Below are positions 37,401-47,609 of a DNA stretch of 64,000 bases, piece by piece. The stretch lies in the NCBI GenBank assembly GCA_963966185.1, contig CAWZYM010000225.1:227001-291000 (forward strand). The letters run 5' to 3'. This DNA comes from Rhabditoides inermis. Its lineage: Eukaryota > Nematoda > Chromadorea > Rhabditida > Rhabditidae. The position numbers and the translations under genes were made by a program. The first letter of the stretch is position 1, and each line of letters starts with the position of its first letter. The notes under the pieces were generated by a model. The model saw only the letters and a program-made list of their open reading frames with translations, did no database searches and was not told where the DNA came from.

Positions 37401-40400
37401 CCACGATTGTTGGAATATACTTATCTTTTATCCGACGTTTCGGCGTTACGCCTTCATCAGGGATGTGGCAATACCTATAATAACAATGTGTGGCTAGATA
37501 ACAAGAAACGAAACAATAGAACTCGACGCGGATGTAACAATAAACATAAGAAACAACATAACCGGGTAACTGTGGGTGTGTGAGGGGAGAGGGTAACTGT
37601 GGGTGTGGAGTGTGTGAGGGGAGAGAGGAGGCTAGTCTAATTGGAGATTGCGGGCTTGCCCGGGGGCACGCAGGTCGATTGCGAGTCGGAGTTGTGGTCG
37701 GCGGAAGGCGGCGACCTGAAAGAAGAAAGGGAGAGAGAAATTGGAATGAGAGACACCTTCGATGCCTTCGATGGGAGGTTCTAAGATGAAATTTGACCCA
37801 AGTTATGGGTCAAGGAAGGGTAAAGTTTCCATTTTTGCCCCAAGTTTCTCGCAGTTGGACTGGGGGTCACGTTTTGAAACTCAGCCCAAACTTTGGTCAT
37901 ACTTTACCCACGCCCAAAACTTTGCCCAAGAGAGCATGGGGCGCTGAAGAGAGTTAGACAGAAAAGGTGGGGGTGGGTAAAGTTTTGCACAAAAAGCATC
38001 TTAGAACCTCCCTTAGAGTCAAGTTCGTTCTTCCGGTTAAGGGCCGGGTTCCTTGCTTCGATCTGCAGCGCCTCGCCTATGGTCCGCCGCTTAGGGTTGG
38101 GTTCACAGGTAAGGATTCGAACAGTGAAATGAGCTACAGAGTCTGAGTGTACCTCACGGTCACGTCTGTGGTGGTGCATCACGCCCTTCTTACGCCCGTG
38201 TTCTGCTACCCTCTCCTTGAGTTCTGCTACCCTCTCCTTGAGAAAGCCGTGTTGCCACCGCGACGTCAGTCCGATCTGAAGATCGGACGTGAGAGAGAGA
38301 GAGAGAGAGAGAGACTTACGTTTAACAGTTCGGTGTGGAAGAGGCCGTGCTCCTGTCGGAATTCCATGGAGCAAATAATGTAGGACATTGTGGTGAGACT
38401 GGAATATATTATCATATCAAACACATCGACTCAGAGGGAACGCTGTACGTCGGTGGTTCTCTGAACCAATGAAGGATAGTTTTATACAACGAGAAAGCAG
38501 ATGATAGAGAAAGACACCACGGTTGTACTCACCACATATGCATGCGTGATCGGGGACAAGTAGAATGTGATATGTAGGCTCACGATGAAAGTGTATGGAA
38601 CTGTATCATACAAGCGCTAGCTGCTCGTTTTATACGGCAATCACGCGCCGAGTCGCTTATCATCCGGCTATGTCGTCGCTTGATTAGAGTGAGTCCAATT
38701 ACACCTCGATACATCTCCATCTTGCTTCTGGGCCACGCGCTCTATCATCGATATCATCTATGAGCCCCCCAGGCGTTGCCCATCCATAAAACTTGTGTAC
38801 ATCAACATCAAATTGTTTTGCCCACTTTTTGATACAATTTTTCTACCAAGAGACCGAATACCGAATACCATTGCAAAGGAGTTACGATACGCAAATCGAA
38901 TGACAATCGACTGAATATAGATCTAATTTCAAAACCGCCTTTGGCAGTTTACTCTTTTTTTCTGCCTTTAGCAATTCGCTAATGCCATTTTCATTTTCTA
39001 TTAGGTAAAATATGGAATTCACATCTCACTTTGAATTAAATGACAGTACACTTGGTTCATGGTTTGCTTTTCTTTGCCTCTGTCGGTTGAAATGGCTCGT
39101 CAGCTCTACATGATGTTCTTCTCACTGGCCACGTTAGCTGCTATGTGCGTATTCTTAGTCTACAACGAATTCACTCCACTCCGGGCACAGAGCTCTTTCT
39201 TTCCATTTTATGCTAACGTTGTTTCAGCGTTTCGTTTTCATGATTTTCACAACTTTTTCACAGATGTTTCTGCTGTGATAACCACGACTTGCATTAAAGT
39301 TAAACTTGATTTCTACGAATTGCAGCGCCGTCTGTCGTCGGCTTCGATCGAGCGAATGCACCTGGGCAGGATGAATTCGCAGTCAGAACTAGGTAGATGA
39401 TTAATAGTTCCCTAGGCACATCAACTTTATATAATGTGTATTATTGTTCCTAGCCACCCCGCTTGTCTACATGTCTATATAATGTCTATATATCTTTGTC
39501 TATACATATCTAGATGTCTATAATGTCATGTCTATGTCTTTACGTCATCGCAGGTCTCTCCGTTCTCGGATCGGAGCCAAAGTGCGAGTTTGCTCACGTC
39601 AAAAACGTCAAGGTTCGTAAGCTTGCAAAAACAGCCACTATGCAACTGGGTTTTGGACAACTCAGTTTAAAAAAAACATGAAACATACAGTGAAAGTTGC
39701 CTACCTTGTCTCGCTTACAGGTCACCACGAAATACTTTGTGCAAAAGCGCTCCATCACGTTCACTCGAAAAGAGATGGAACAATTAAATCAGGTAAAGAC
39801 GACGGTGGCTCACATATCCGACATTTGCGACCATAATGTTCTTTTTCAGCTGAAATCCCTGACCATCGGGCATACGAATATTAACCAGTTTGTTGGCATA
39901 TCTTTCAACCAGCACAGTCAGATGATAGTCATGTGAGTATTTTTATTTACTTGTTTACTGTCGTTTGCCCGTTATTTTTCAGGTGGAAATACTGCGTTCG
40001 TCTTTCACTAGAAGAGCTTTATTTTGTGAAGCAACAGAATTTCGGAAGAAATTTTCTGTCGTCGTTTATTAAGCAGATATTGAAGGTAATTCTGCAAAGA
40101 ACAGCATTAGGTACTGATATTTTTCAGGGCGTTCAATATATTCACTCCTCACCAATAAAGGTAAGAATAACATTGACCTACGACACTCCCTTAGGATTAC
40201 AGTGGACAGATAATTTGACCTGTTACATTGCCTTAGGACTACGGTAGGAGAACAATTTGACGTGTTTTTTTCAGGTTCACGGCGCACTGTTCATGTCGAA
40301 TTGCGTGGTCGATTCCTACTGGGTGGTGAAACTAACCGATTTCGGCGTGCGAGGGGTCATCAATGAAAAGGTGTTTCCAAAAATGTTATTACTATATGGT

Positions 40401-40889
40401 TGGCTCCCGAAAATCTATGATGAAACGTATCAACAAATAAACGTGAACGTAGTATCTCAAAACGTATCGCCCAGCTGGCTGCAAAGGAGCTGCTCACGTA
40501 TCCGCCGCTCGACTTCGACTTCCTGCCTGCCAAGTACATGCAGATGGCTCCGGAGCTGCTGGGACAGATGATCAATACGATGGTAGGCAGAGGAGGAGCG
40601 AAATTAGAGATGGCGCGCAGCGCCCTCTCTTTCGGCTTATAAGGATCAGGCTAGCGCTAGAATTTTTCCAGAAGCTATATCCAAAAGTCATGTTAGCAAC
40701 GATGTGAACTCATTCATTTCATGTTAATTAGATGTGCACGGTTTCGTAGGGCAGATCACTAATTGACGGCATCTTTGTATCTTTTCTCCGAAAGAAGTTA
40801 TGAGCGATCGCGCGCACCCGTGAGGTGACAGGCTACTTGGCGTGTGGGTTGGTAGTAGGGGTCGTTTCCAGACACTCGGTATGCTAGCT

Positions 40890-40923
<34 letters not shown>

Positions 40924-40942
40924 CAAGCGAGTGAGAGAAAGA

Positions 40943-40980
<38 letters not shown>

Positions 40981-41025
40981 AAAAGAGAGAGAGAAAGAGA
41001 GAGAGAGAAAGAGAGAGAAAGAGAA

Positions 41026-41063
<38 letters not shown>

Positions 41064-43433
41064 AGGACCGCCCGGTGGGTACCGTGGCCGGTGACATCTA
41101 CCAGATAGGGATGCTCATCTACCAGATACTCTTCGCCGTCAAGCCATTCCACCACTGCGACCTCTTTCCCAGTGGTGCGTCTCTCTCCCTCTCCCCCTCT
41201 CTTTCCCTCTCCCCCTCTCTTTCCCTCTCCCCCTCTTTCTCTCTCTCTCTTTCTTCTTTGCTTCGAAAAACGCCACACAATTTGCTATCCAACTACAAAC
41301 CACTTGCCCTCCAACAACTTGAACCGCGGAAACAGTTTCCGACGAGTCCACTTGATTTGCGGCACTTCCTTATATTATGGTTATGACCATAAGATTACGG
41401 TAGACAAATAATTTGATCTGCAACACTCACATAGAATTACGATAGAAAAATTTGCAGAGGTGATTGCGAAGGTGGTCGACACGTCCCTCGCCACCCCGTT
41501 CCGTCCAGCGGTGCCCGACGTGCCGGACAACACACAAGACGAGAAACACTTCACCACCAGGCTGCTGTCCGGTGCGAATCAGTTGTTGTGCAGTGGTGTA
41601 GTCGATTGCGAATGAAATATTGCTAAGAAACACATCAAAAACTGTTGTTTCACAAAATACGTTTATTACAAAGAAAATTGACAGCACTATGCATGTATCG
41701 TAATTGGTGATCGACACAGAAATGTAAGAGAACCTTTATTTTCTTCTGTAAAGTACAAGCGTAAAGTACCTCTGTTTGAGTTTATCTCAATTCAACAAAA
41801 GCACCTGCATAAAACTATTATTTCTATTCTAAACTCTAAACACAAACCTGCTTTCTCAAACAGGATGTATAAACGAATACTTTATCGATAATTTATCAAT
41901 AAGGGCTATATAATATATTTTTTTATTTCTTATGAAAGTATAGTGAGAATCAATAAACAGCTATAGAACTATTGTTTAGTTTACCATGATGTTTTCAGTA
42001 TTTTTGAATGTAAACAAATACAAGAGCTTTTTGATAGATGACTCATTTGGTGAACGGGTTGATAGAATGTGAGTGATAGAATGTGTGTGCGCAATAGTAT
42101 ATTCATCTTGGCATTTGTTTGTCAATGTATTTGTGATCGTTTTGAAAGAGCAGGTTTGTGTTTATAGTTTCTAATAGAAATAAAAGTTTTATGCATGTGC
42201 TTTTGTTGAATTTAGATAAACCCAAACAGAGGTATTTTACGCTTGCACTTTTCAAAAGAGAATGAATGTTCTTATGTTGAGTTTTGAAAAAAATTCTTTT
42301 TTTTCAAATGTTAAAGAGAGTGTACACTCTGAATTTCGAAGTTGAGTTATCACCGGGATGTGAAAATATGTTGAAAATGATGTACTTCTGTCAATACAAC
42401 TGCTGTTGTACATTGCTACAGATTAAATTTCAACATATGTGTCGGAGATAACTATGTCGATGAAAAATTCTGTTGAACATTGAAAATTGGCACCAATTGG
42501 CATCAATTTCTGCGTTTTGATACATTTTGCGCTCAATTTTCACCAACTTGCAGACATTTTCAGCAAATAGTTGTATTGACCAAACTGATACGATTTCAAC
42601 ATATTTCCACATCCCGGTGATAACTCAACTTCGTAATTCAGAGTGTACACTCCCTTTAATGTATCAATGTATCATGCATTAATGCTAATGTACTGATAGT
42701 TTCACAGAAATTATCAGTATTTGTTCGAAGTAAATCAACAGAAATAACAAACAACAATAATAACAACAACAATACAACGCGCGTGAACGACTTCGCAAAT
42801 CACAAACAGTGTGCACATTATAGCGCTCTCCCGCACACATTCCGTATCACGAACCAATGAGCGCGCGGGAGCGGGGCTAGTGAGCGGGTCTTGCAGCGAA
42901 TCAACGACCAGCAGCATTTCTCTCAGACGTGCAGACTAGTGTTGGGTCGATTAAGTAATGTTCGATTAATGATTAACGATTTATCGAAAATTTAATCGAA
43001 ACCTTCGATAAAGGATTAATCGATTGGTTTATAGTTGTTCAACGGACGATTTAGAGACAATATCATGATATAACTCTGAAACATTTGTTAGTTGAATGAT
43101 ATACAAGCGATTTTGGAGGCCCTGCGGTCCGAGCGGCTTTGCGCGCCGCTGGATGAGACCCAAACGATTGGCGCTTCGCGCCGATCCTAATTTAATCTGT
43201 AGCAATGAACAACAGCAGTTGACAACCTCGCGGATCCTAACGATTCCGAATAAACATTCGAGTTGACTACCTGTCTAGTCAGTCAATGACGTCCCTGTTT
43301 GCAGTTATGCAGCAGTGCTGGCTGCCGCGCGCGCCCGCCCGACCCGCACTGTGGAAGCTAGTCGACGCGGTGAACAGGGAGTTCGGAACGGAGTGAGGAG
43401 GGAGAGAGGGAGGAGAGAGGGAGCGAGGGGAAA

Positions 43434-43473
<40 letters not shown>

Positions 43474-44467
43474 GGAGAAGAGAGGGAGGGAGGGAAAAGG
43501 AAGAGAGAGAGAGAGAGAGAGTCCCTTTCTGTCAGCGCTCGCGGCACTCTCATTGACCAGATGATCGAGATGATCGACGAGTACTCGGCCAATCTGCAAA
43601 AGGTGTGTTCAGTTTTTTAATAAGAACACACATTCCGCTGCTTCTGTGAATATGATCATGTTGTGAGACGTCTCTGAAGCTGAAACGCTAAGTCGATCAT
43701 ACAAAAGACGTGTTGACATGAACCATAGATGCGGTGAAAACATGGAAAAAATTAACAAATTCTGGCGTATAGAGTGTCCCTTTGGATCTTCGGTTCACGG
43801 TATAGAGTTAGAGTACCTCCGGTTCACATCATTTTATTGCATTGATCCACGCAATATTATACATATATGATATATAGTGTTTCTTGTGGTAAAAAGAGTG
43901 AAACTCATTGGCGGGTCCACTATATCGCTGATCGTGTGATAAAAACACTCTTTCAGCACGTGGAGGTGCGTACGCAGGAGATGGAGACGGAGCTGCGCAA
44001 GTCCGAGAAGCTCCTCTTCCAGATCATGCCAAGGTGGGGCGAGTGGGCGAGAGGGTGCCACACTTGGCAAGCAACTTGTTTCCGAATTTCCTGGTTTCCT
44101 AGTCGATTTGTTGTTTCCCAAACCGACGTTCGTTGGCTCTCAATTCGACTTCAGCGGAATCCAAAATCGATATACGCTTCATTTGTTGCACAAAAATATC
44201 TCGCGCGTCATTTCAAACTAATTGGCGATTGGTGCAGCTTTCCGAGTGCTTTCTACTTATTGTGTATCTCTCACAGGTCGGTGGCGGAGTCGCTGCGAGA
44301 GGGGCGCCCCTTGCGGCCGCAGCTGCACCACGCGGTCAGTCGGCACCCTCTCCTCTCTCTCTCTCCTCTCTCTCTTTCTCTTTCTCTTTCTCTTTCTCTT
44401 TCTCTTTCTCTTTCTCTTTCTCTTTCTCTTTCTCTTCTCTCTTTCTCTTTCTCTTTCTCTTTCTCTT

Positions 44468-44498
<31 letters not shown>

Positions 44499-44960
44499 TT
44501 CTCTTTCTCTTTCTCTTTCTCTTTCTCTTTCTCTTTCTCTTTCTCTTTCTCTTTCTCTTTCTCTTTCTCTTTCTCTTTCTCTTTCTCTTTCTCTTTCTCT
44601 TTCTCTTTCTCTTTCTCTTTCTCTTTCTCTTTCTCTTTCTCTTTCTCTTTCTCTTTCTCTTTCTCTTTCTCTTTCTCTTTCTCTTTCTCTTTCTCTTTCT
44701 CTTTCTCTTTCTCTTTCTCTTTCTCTTTCTCTTTCTCTTTCTCTTTCTCTTTCTCTTTCTCTTTCTCTTTCTCTTTCTCTTTCTCTTTCTCTTTCTCTTT
44801 CTCTTTCTCTTTCTCTTTCTCTTTCTCTTTCTCTTTCTCTTTCTCTTTCTCTTTCTCTTTCTCTTTCTCTTTCTCTTTCTCTTTCTCTTTCTCTTTCTCT
44901 TTCTCTTTCTCTTTCTCTTTCTCTTTCTCTTTCTCTTTCTCTTTCTCTTTCTCTTTCTCT

Positions 44961-45015
<55 letters not shown>

Positions 45016-45774
45016 GCTCTTTCTCTTTCGCTCTTTCTCTTTCGCTCTTTCTCTCTTTCTCTCTCCATTGCAACTGCTGGTTGAATCACACTTACACCAG
45101 CTGTCTTGTACCTCCCCTTCAAAAGAACCAACCTTTCTAACCTCATTCATAAAGGTGTGCTTGTTGTACGCGGACGTGTGCGGATTCACGGCGCTCTGTG
45201 AGACCAGCATACCACTGCAGGTACAGTTGTGGTGTGTGAAAAGTAGCTACTTCTTTGATCCTGCATTCTATACACAAAATGAAAATGTGTTGCTGATGAA
45301 GAAACCAAGCCCACAGATCATTGACATGCTGAACCAGCTGTACTCCAAGTTCGACGAGATCGTACACAGCCACGACGCGTTCAAGGTGTTTTTTTCATTA
45401 TTATTGGCGTTTCATGAACATGATTGATTGCTGTCATCGAATGTCGAGTGTTTTACTACATCTGGATACCATAGATATATCATGAAACGTAACACAACAA
45501 ATTATGGGGCTGTCATCGTTTGTCGAGGTTTTTCACTTCTAGCCGCGGTCTTCTGTAAATTGTCGTCCTTTGCCGATACTTGTCTTATCTTATATATGAA
45601 ACGTGAACGTATGACGAAAAAAATATAGTTTCAATAATGAAACGCACTTTTTCCGAACGAGAACGTGGGCGACTCGTACTCGTGTCTGTCGGGCATCCCG
45701 GACCTGCCCAACAACTGCCATGTGAGGGAGATCGCGCGGATTGCACTCGACTTCCTCAAGGTACTGTACCATCA

Positions 45775-45809
<35 letters not shown>

Positions 45810-47030
45810 ATAATTTTCACACATTCCGTCCCTGGAATATGTGACATCTCGTGCATGAGTTCATCATGTGATATTGCTCAATTGCTGTTGTTGTTGTTGT
45901 TCATCCATGTATCTCTCAACTATTGCCAAAGAGGGCGTGAACGGGCATAACATCAGTTAAAAGACTAGGAAAGGTCAAAATGTTTCTCCAATCTAACAAC
46001 ACTAAGCGCATCAAAACAAAGGTAGTAATAGTCGTTCTGTGGAGCTCTCAAAATATAGTAAAATATACAAGGACTTCGAATGTAGTCGCACAAAAATCAC
46101 AATGTTTTGAGGTAAATATATAAAACATAACCCTATTTTTTCAGTTCGTGGAAAACGACTACATTGTTCCGCACCGACCGACACACAAGCTCAAGGTTTG
46201 TACACTTTGATTTTCCTCAAGGTTTGTACACTTTGAATCCCATTTTCAAATACGTGTTCAGTGCAAGTTCGGCATTCACTGCGGCGCGCTCGCCTCGGGA
46301 ATTCTCGGAAACTCTGCGCCGAGGTAAGCCCCGCCCATCTGGCCCGGCCCCCGCTACGTGATAAGGGCGAGAAGCCGTTGGGTCAACGTTGACTGAGAAA
46401 GAGGATCGCATTGTCTCAGTCGGTGTGTCAACAGACAGACATTAGGTCATTGGCGATTGGGGGATCAAAGCTCCTCAATCAACAGTCGAGACGGGAACAC
46501 AAATAGACTTACTGAGATTGCAGAGCAATTCAAGACCAGTTTTGCTCGATTTACGTGTGAATTGTTGGAATTGTATTGTATAATTGTGTCTTGATTTCAA
46601 AGACTTGAGTATCCAATTGTGTTGACAGTTTCCGTTCACATAATGATTTGATTGGGTGATAGAAGATATACAAAACATTACACACATTTTGGACGGTGCA
46701 GAATTTGGAAAACAATACTCTCATCTCTCTCCTCTCTCTCTCTCTCTTTTCTTATCACTTTCACACTGCAATACACTCAATTGTTCGATAACACCCCACA
46801 ACCCACAACACACTTTGATCCCATGATTATACAAGAGCAAAATGTCACCTGACAAGTGCCACGTGGATTCGAAAACCTTATGGCTATTACTAATTGGGTA
46901 TAATCGATAAATCGATAATCAGGTTTTGCGTGTTCGGAGACACAGTCAACATGTCAGCGAGAATGGCATCCACTGGAACACCGATGAGGATACAAATGAG
47001 CGAGACGAGTGCGGATATACTCAAAAACAG

Positions 47031-47077
<47 letters not shown>

Positions 47078-47449
47078 GGAGAGAGAGAGGGGGGGGGTGG
47101 GGAGTGAGAGAGAGAGGGGAGAGAGAGAGAGAGAGAGAGAAAGGGAAGCCTTTCTTTCAGCTTTCCCTCCTTCCAAATCGAGCCGCGTGGATTGGTGGAT
47201 ATCAAGAACAAAGGTCCCGTGCAGACATACTGGCTGAATGGAGAGACGGTCAGCCACCTTTTACTCTTTACTTCAGTTACTGAGTTCTTCCTGTCTGTTT
47301 ATTAAATAGATAAGGAGTAGGAGAGCGATAATGAAAAGCTGCGAGAGTGTTTTCAAATGAATCTCATCTTCCAGGCCGACCCCTCCGACCCGTCTCTCAA
47401 ACGCGCCTCCATCACCTCACGTCGCAGCAGCCTATTCTACCGAGTATAG
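30252..47449 (+). CDS. gcy: Receptor-type guanylyl cyclase
   Basis: Transmembrane receptor making cGMP from GTP; in nematodes these act mostly in sensory neurons. About 38 exons. A TTTCAG two bases before ATG 30252 fits an SL trans-splice site. Order: signal peptide (MLADMRFLGILFLFIVQG); ligand-binding domain (VDAILGASCDE, then LGLAESVLAFTREVGW) to about 34740; TM (VFIIGAVV joined to VLVLLSIPLTLAWW); juxtamembrane KEHELQRMPWRVQ; kinase-homology pseudokinase (HGALFMSNC in place of HRD, then KLTDFGV); coiled linker; cyclase domain (LYADVCGFT, NVGDSYSCLSGIP, FCVFGDTVNMSARMASTG). Both metal-binding Asp, the Asn/Arg pair and the guanine-selective Cys are present. Residues VE before NVGD appear missing (see findings). 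The 30.6-30.9 kb exon boundary is uncertain. Stop 47447-47449. Confidence 0.93.
32024..32083. repeat. Near-perfect palindrome
   Basis: Arms of 29 nt (starting GATCCTGTCCTAACGCGTTA) are separated by only 2 nt and differ at two or three positions. It lies in an AT-rich gcy intron and could form a cruciform or an RNA hairpin. Confidence 0.85.
32328..32465 (+). repeat. GA microsatellite
   Basis: GA-rich tract in a gcy intron, with a run of nine G in the middle. A similar tract fills another gcy intron at 34390-34510. Confidence 0.9.
35076..35226 (+). repeat. Dispersed 150-bp repeat, copy 2
   Basis: Second copy of 16344-16495, same orientation, in the intron that splits the gcy transmembrane segment. 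Confidence 0.7.
36445..36490 (-). ncRNA. Hammerhead ribozyme-like motif, copy B
   Basis: Minus strand, 5' to 3': ATCC, then CTGATGA (36483-36477), an extra A, the GGCG-TAA-CGCC hairpin (stem II), GAAAC, GTC, then GGAT pairing with the opening ATCC (stem I). All conserved core residues (C3U4G5A6, G8A9, G12A13A14, A15.1-U16.1) are present, with a stem III of only two pairs. This is the type I architecture reported for Penelope-like elements and retrozymes. Predicted cleavage is after GTC, between 36457 and 36456. The unpaired A after CTGATGA and the minimal stem III mean activity is not assured; short stem III forms generally act as dimers. Confidence 0.75.
36796..37035. mobile_element. 240-bp MITE inside the duplicated unit (copy 1)
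   Basis: Inverted ends GGGAGGTTCTAAGATG and CATCTTAGAACCTCCC bound 240 bp with further internal symmetry (GGGTAAAGTTT against AAAACTTTGCCC). It interrupts the tail just after the retroelement coding end. No open frame of its own and no clear target duplication. Confidence 0.75.
37422..37467 (-). ncRNA. Hammerhead ribozyme-like motif, copy A
   Basis: Identical to the motif at 36445-36490, exactly 977 bp away. Predicted cleavage lies between 37434 and 37433 on the minus strand. Cutting at both sites of one minus-strand transcript would release a 977-nt monomer. Confidence 0.75.
37773..38012. mobile_element. 240-bp MITE inside the duplicated unit (copy 2)
   Basis: Same element in the second 977-bp unit. 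Its presence at the same position in both units shows the insertion preceded the duplication. Confidence 0.75.
40893..41060. repeat. Converging CT and GA tracts
   Basis: A CT tract of about 30 bp is followed, after a 15-bp spacer, by a GA tract of over 100 bp, ending right at the acceptor of a gcy kinase-homology exon. The two tracts are complementary and can pair in RNA. Confidence 0.9.
42315..42655. mobile_element. TTAA-flanked MITE with 60-bp inverted ends
   Basis: TTAA at 42311-42314 and 42656-42659 flank 341 bp. Ends of about 60 bp are near-perfect inverted repeats containing GAGTGTACACTCTGAATT and GTTGAGTTATCACCGGGATG. piggyBac-type non-autonomous element by its target site. It lies in a gcy intron. 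Confidence 0.88.
44346..45065 (+). repeat. 700-bp CTTTCT hexamer array
   Basis: A nearly pure CTCTTT period-6 array from about 44370, grading into CT dinucleotides after 44970, fills the gcy intron just upstream of the first catalytic exon. Long ORFs across it in all frames are repeat artefacts. Confidence 0.97.
47034..47150 (+). repeat. GA microsatellite after a GC donor
   Basis: GA-rich tract filling most of a late gcy intron, which uses a GC donor at 47031-47032 (AAAAACAG then GCGAGA). Confidence 0.9.
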
Positions 47450-47609
47450 TCCCCTCCCATTAACAAAATCGTATATAATTTATAAGGCAATCTTCAAACG
47501 GTGATGATAAAGTATAAAGTATGAAAAAAATATGAGATGACTGTACACACATGGAGACGGGGGGGGGGGTAAAACTCGGGATGCAGAAGTGACAATGTGG
47601 CGGAGACGT

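Larger units (their letters stand above)
36104..38057. repeat. Exact tandem duplication, 977-bp unit
   Basis: 36104-37080 and 37081-38057 appear identical throughout the stretches compared. TTC occurs at both outer junctions and the inner one (36103-36105, 37080-37082, 38057-38059). Each unit holds the last endonuclease codons, a small MITE and one hammerhead-like motif. Confidence 0.95.
36104..38541 (-). mobile_element. Penelope-like retroelement, 5'-truncated, 3' end duplicated
   Basis: On the minus strand, coding sequence entering from about 38541 reads IGLTSRWQHGFLKERVAELK, a RVAEHGRKK segment, then FTVRILTCEPNP, KRRTIGEALQIEARNPALNR and KNEL. This matches the end of the GIY-YIG endonuclease domain that terminates Penelope-like (PLE) polyproteins: the hydrophobic strand, E-N-R spacing, the catalytic Glu in GEAL and the final P-x-L-N-R motif. 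Upstream, 38386-38319 (MSYIICSMEFRQEHG) joins in phase across a GA-tract intron, but its link to the element is uncertain. No reverse transcriptase is present. Downstream come the 3' region with a hammerhead-like motif and then a second copy of the last 977 bp. It sits in the 35.4-39.3 kb gcy juxtamembrane intron. Confidence 0.75.

Noticed and set aside
43867..45427. ORFs of 245-405 codons (Phe/Ser, Leu/Phe, Lys/Glu/Arg repeats)
   Set aside because: All derive from the hexamer array; the real gcy exons lie at the flanks and use short open segments only.
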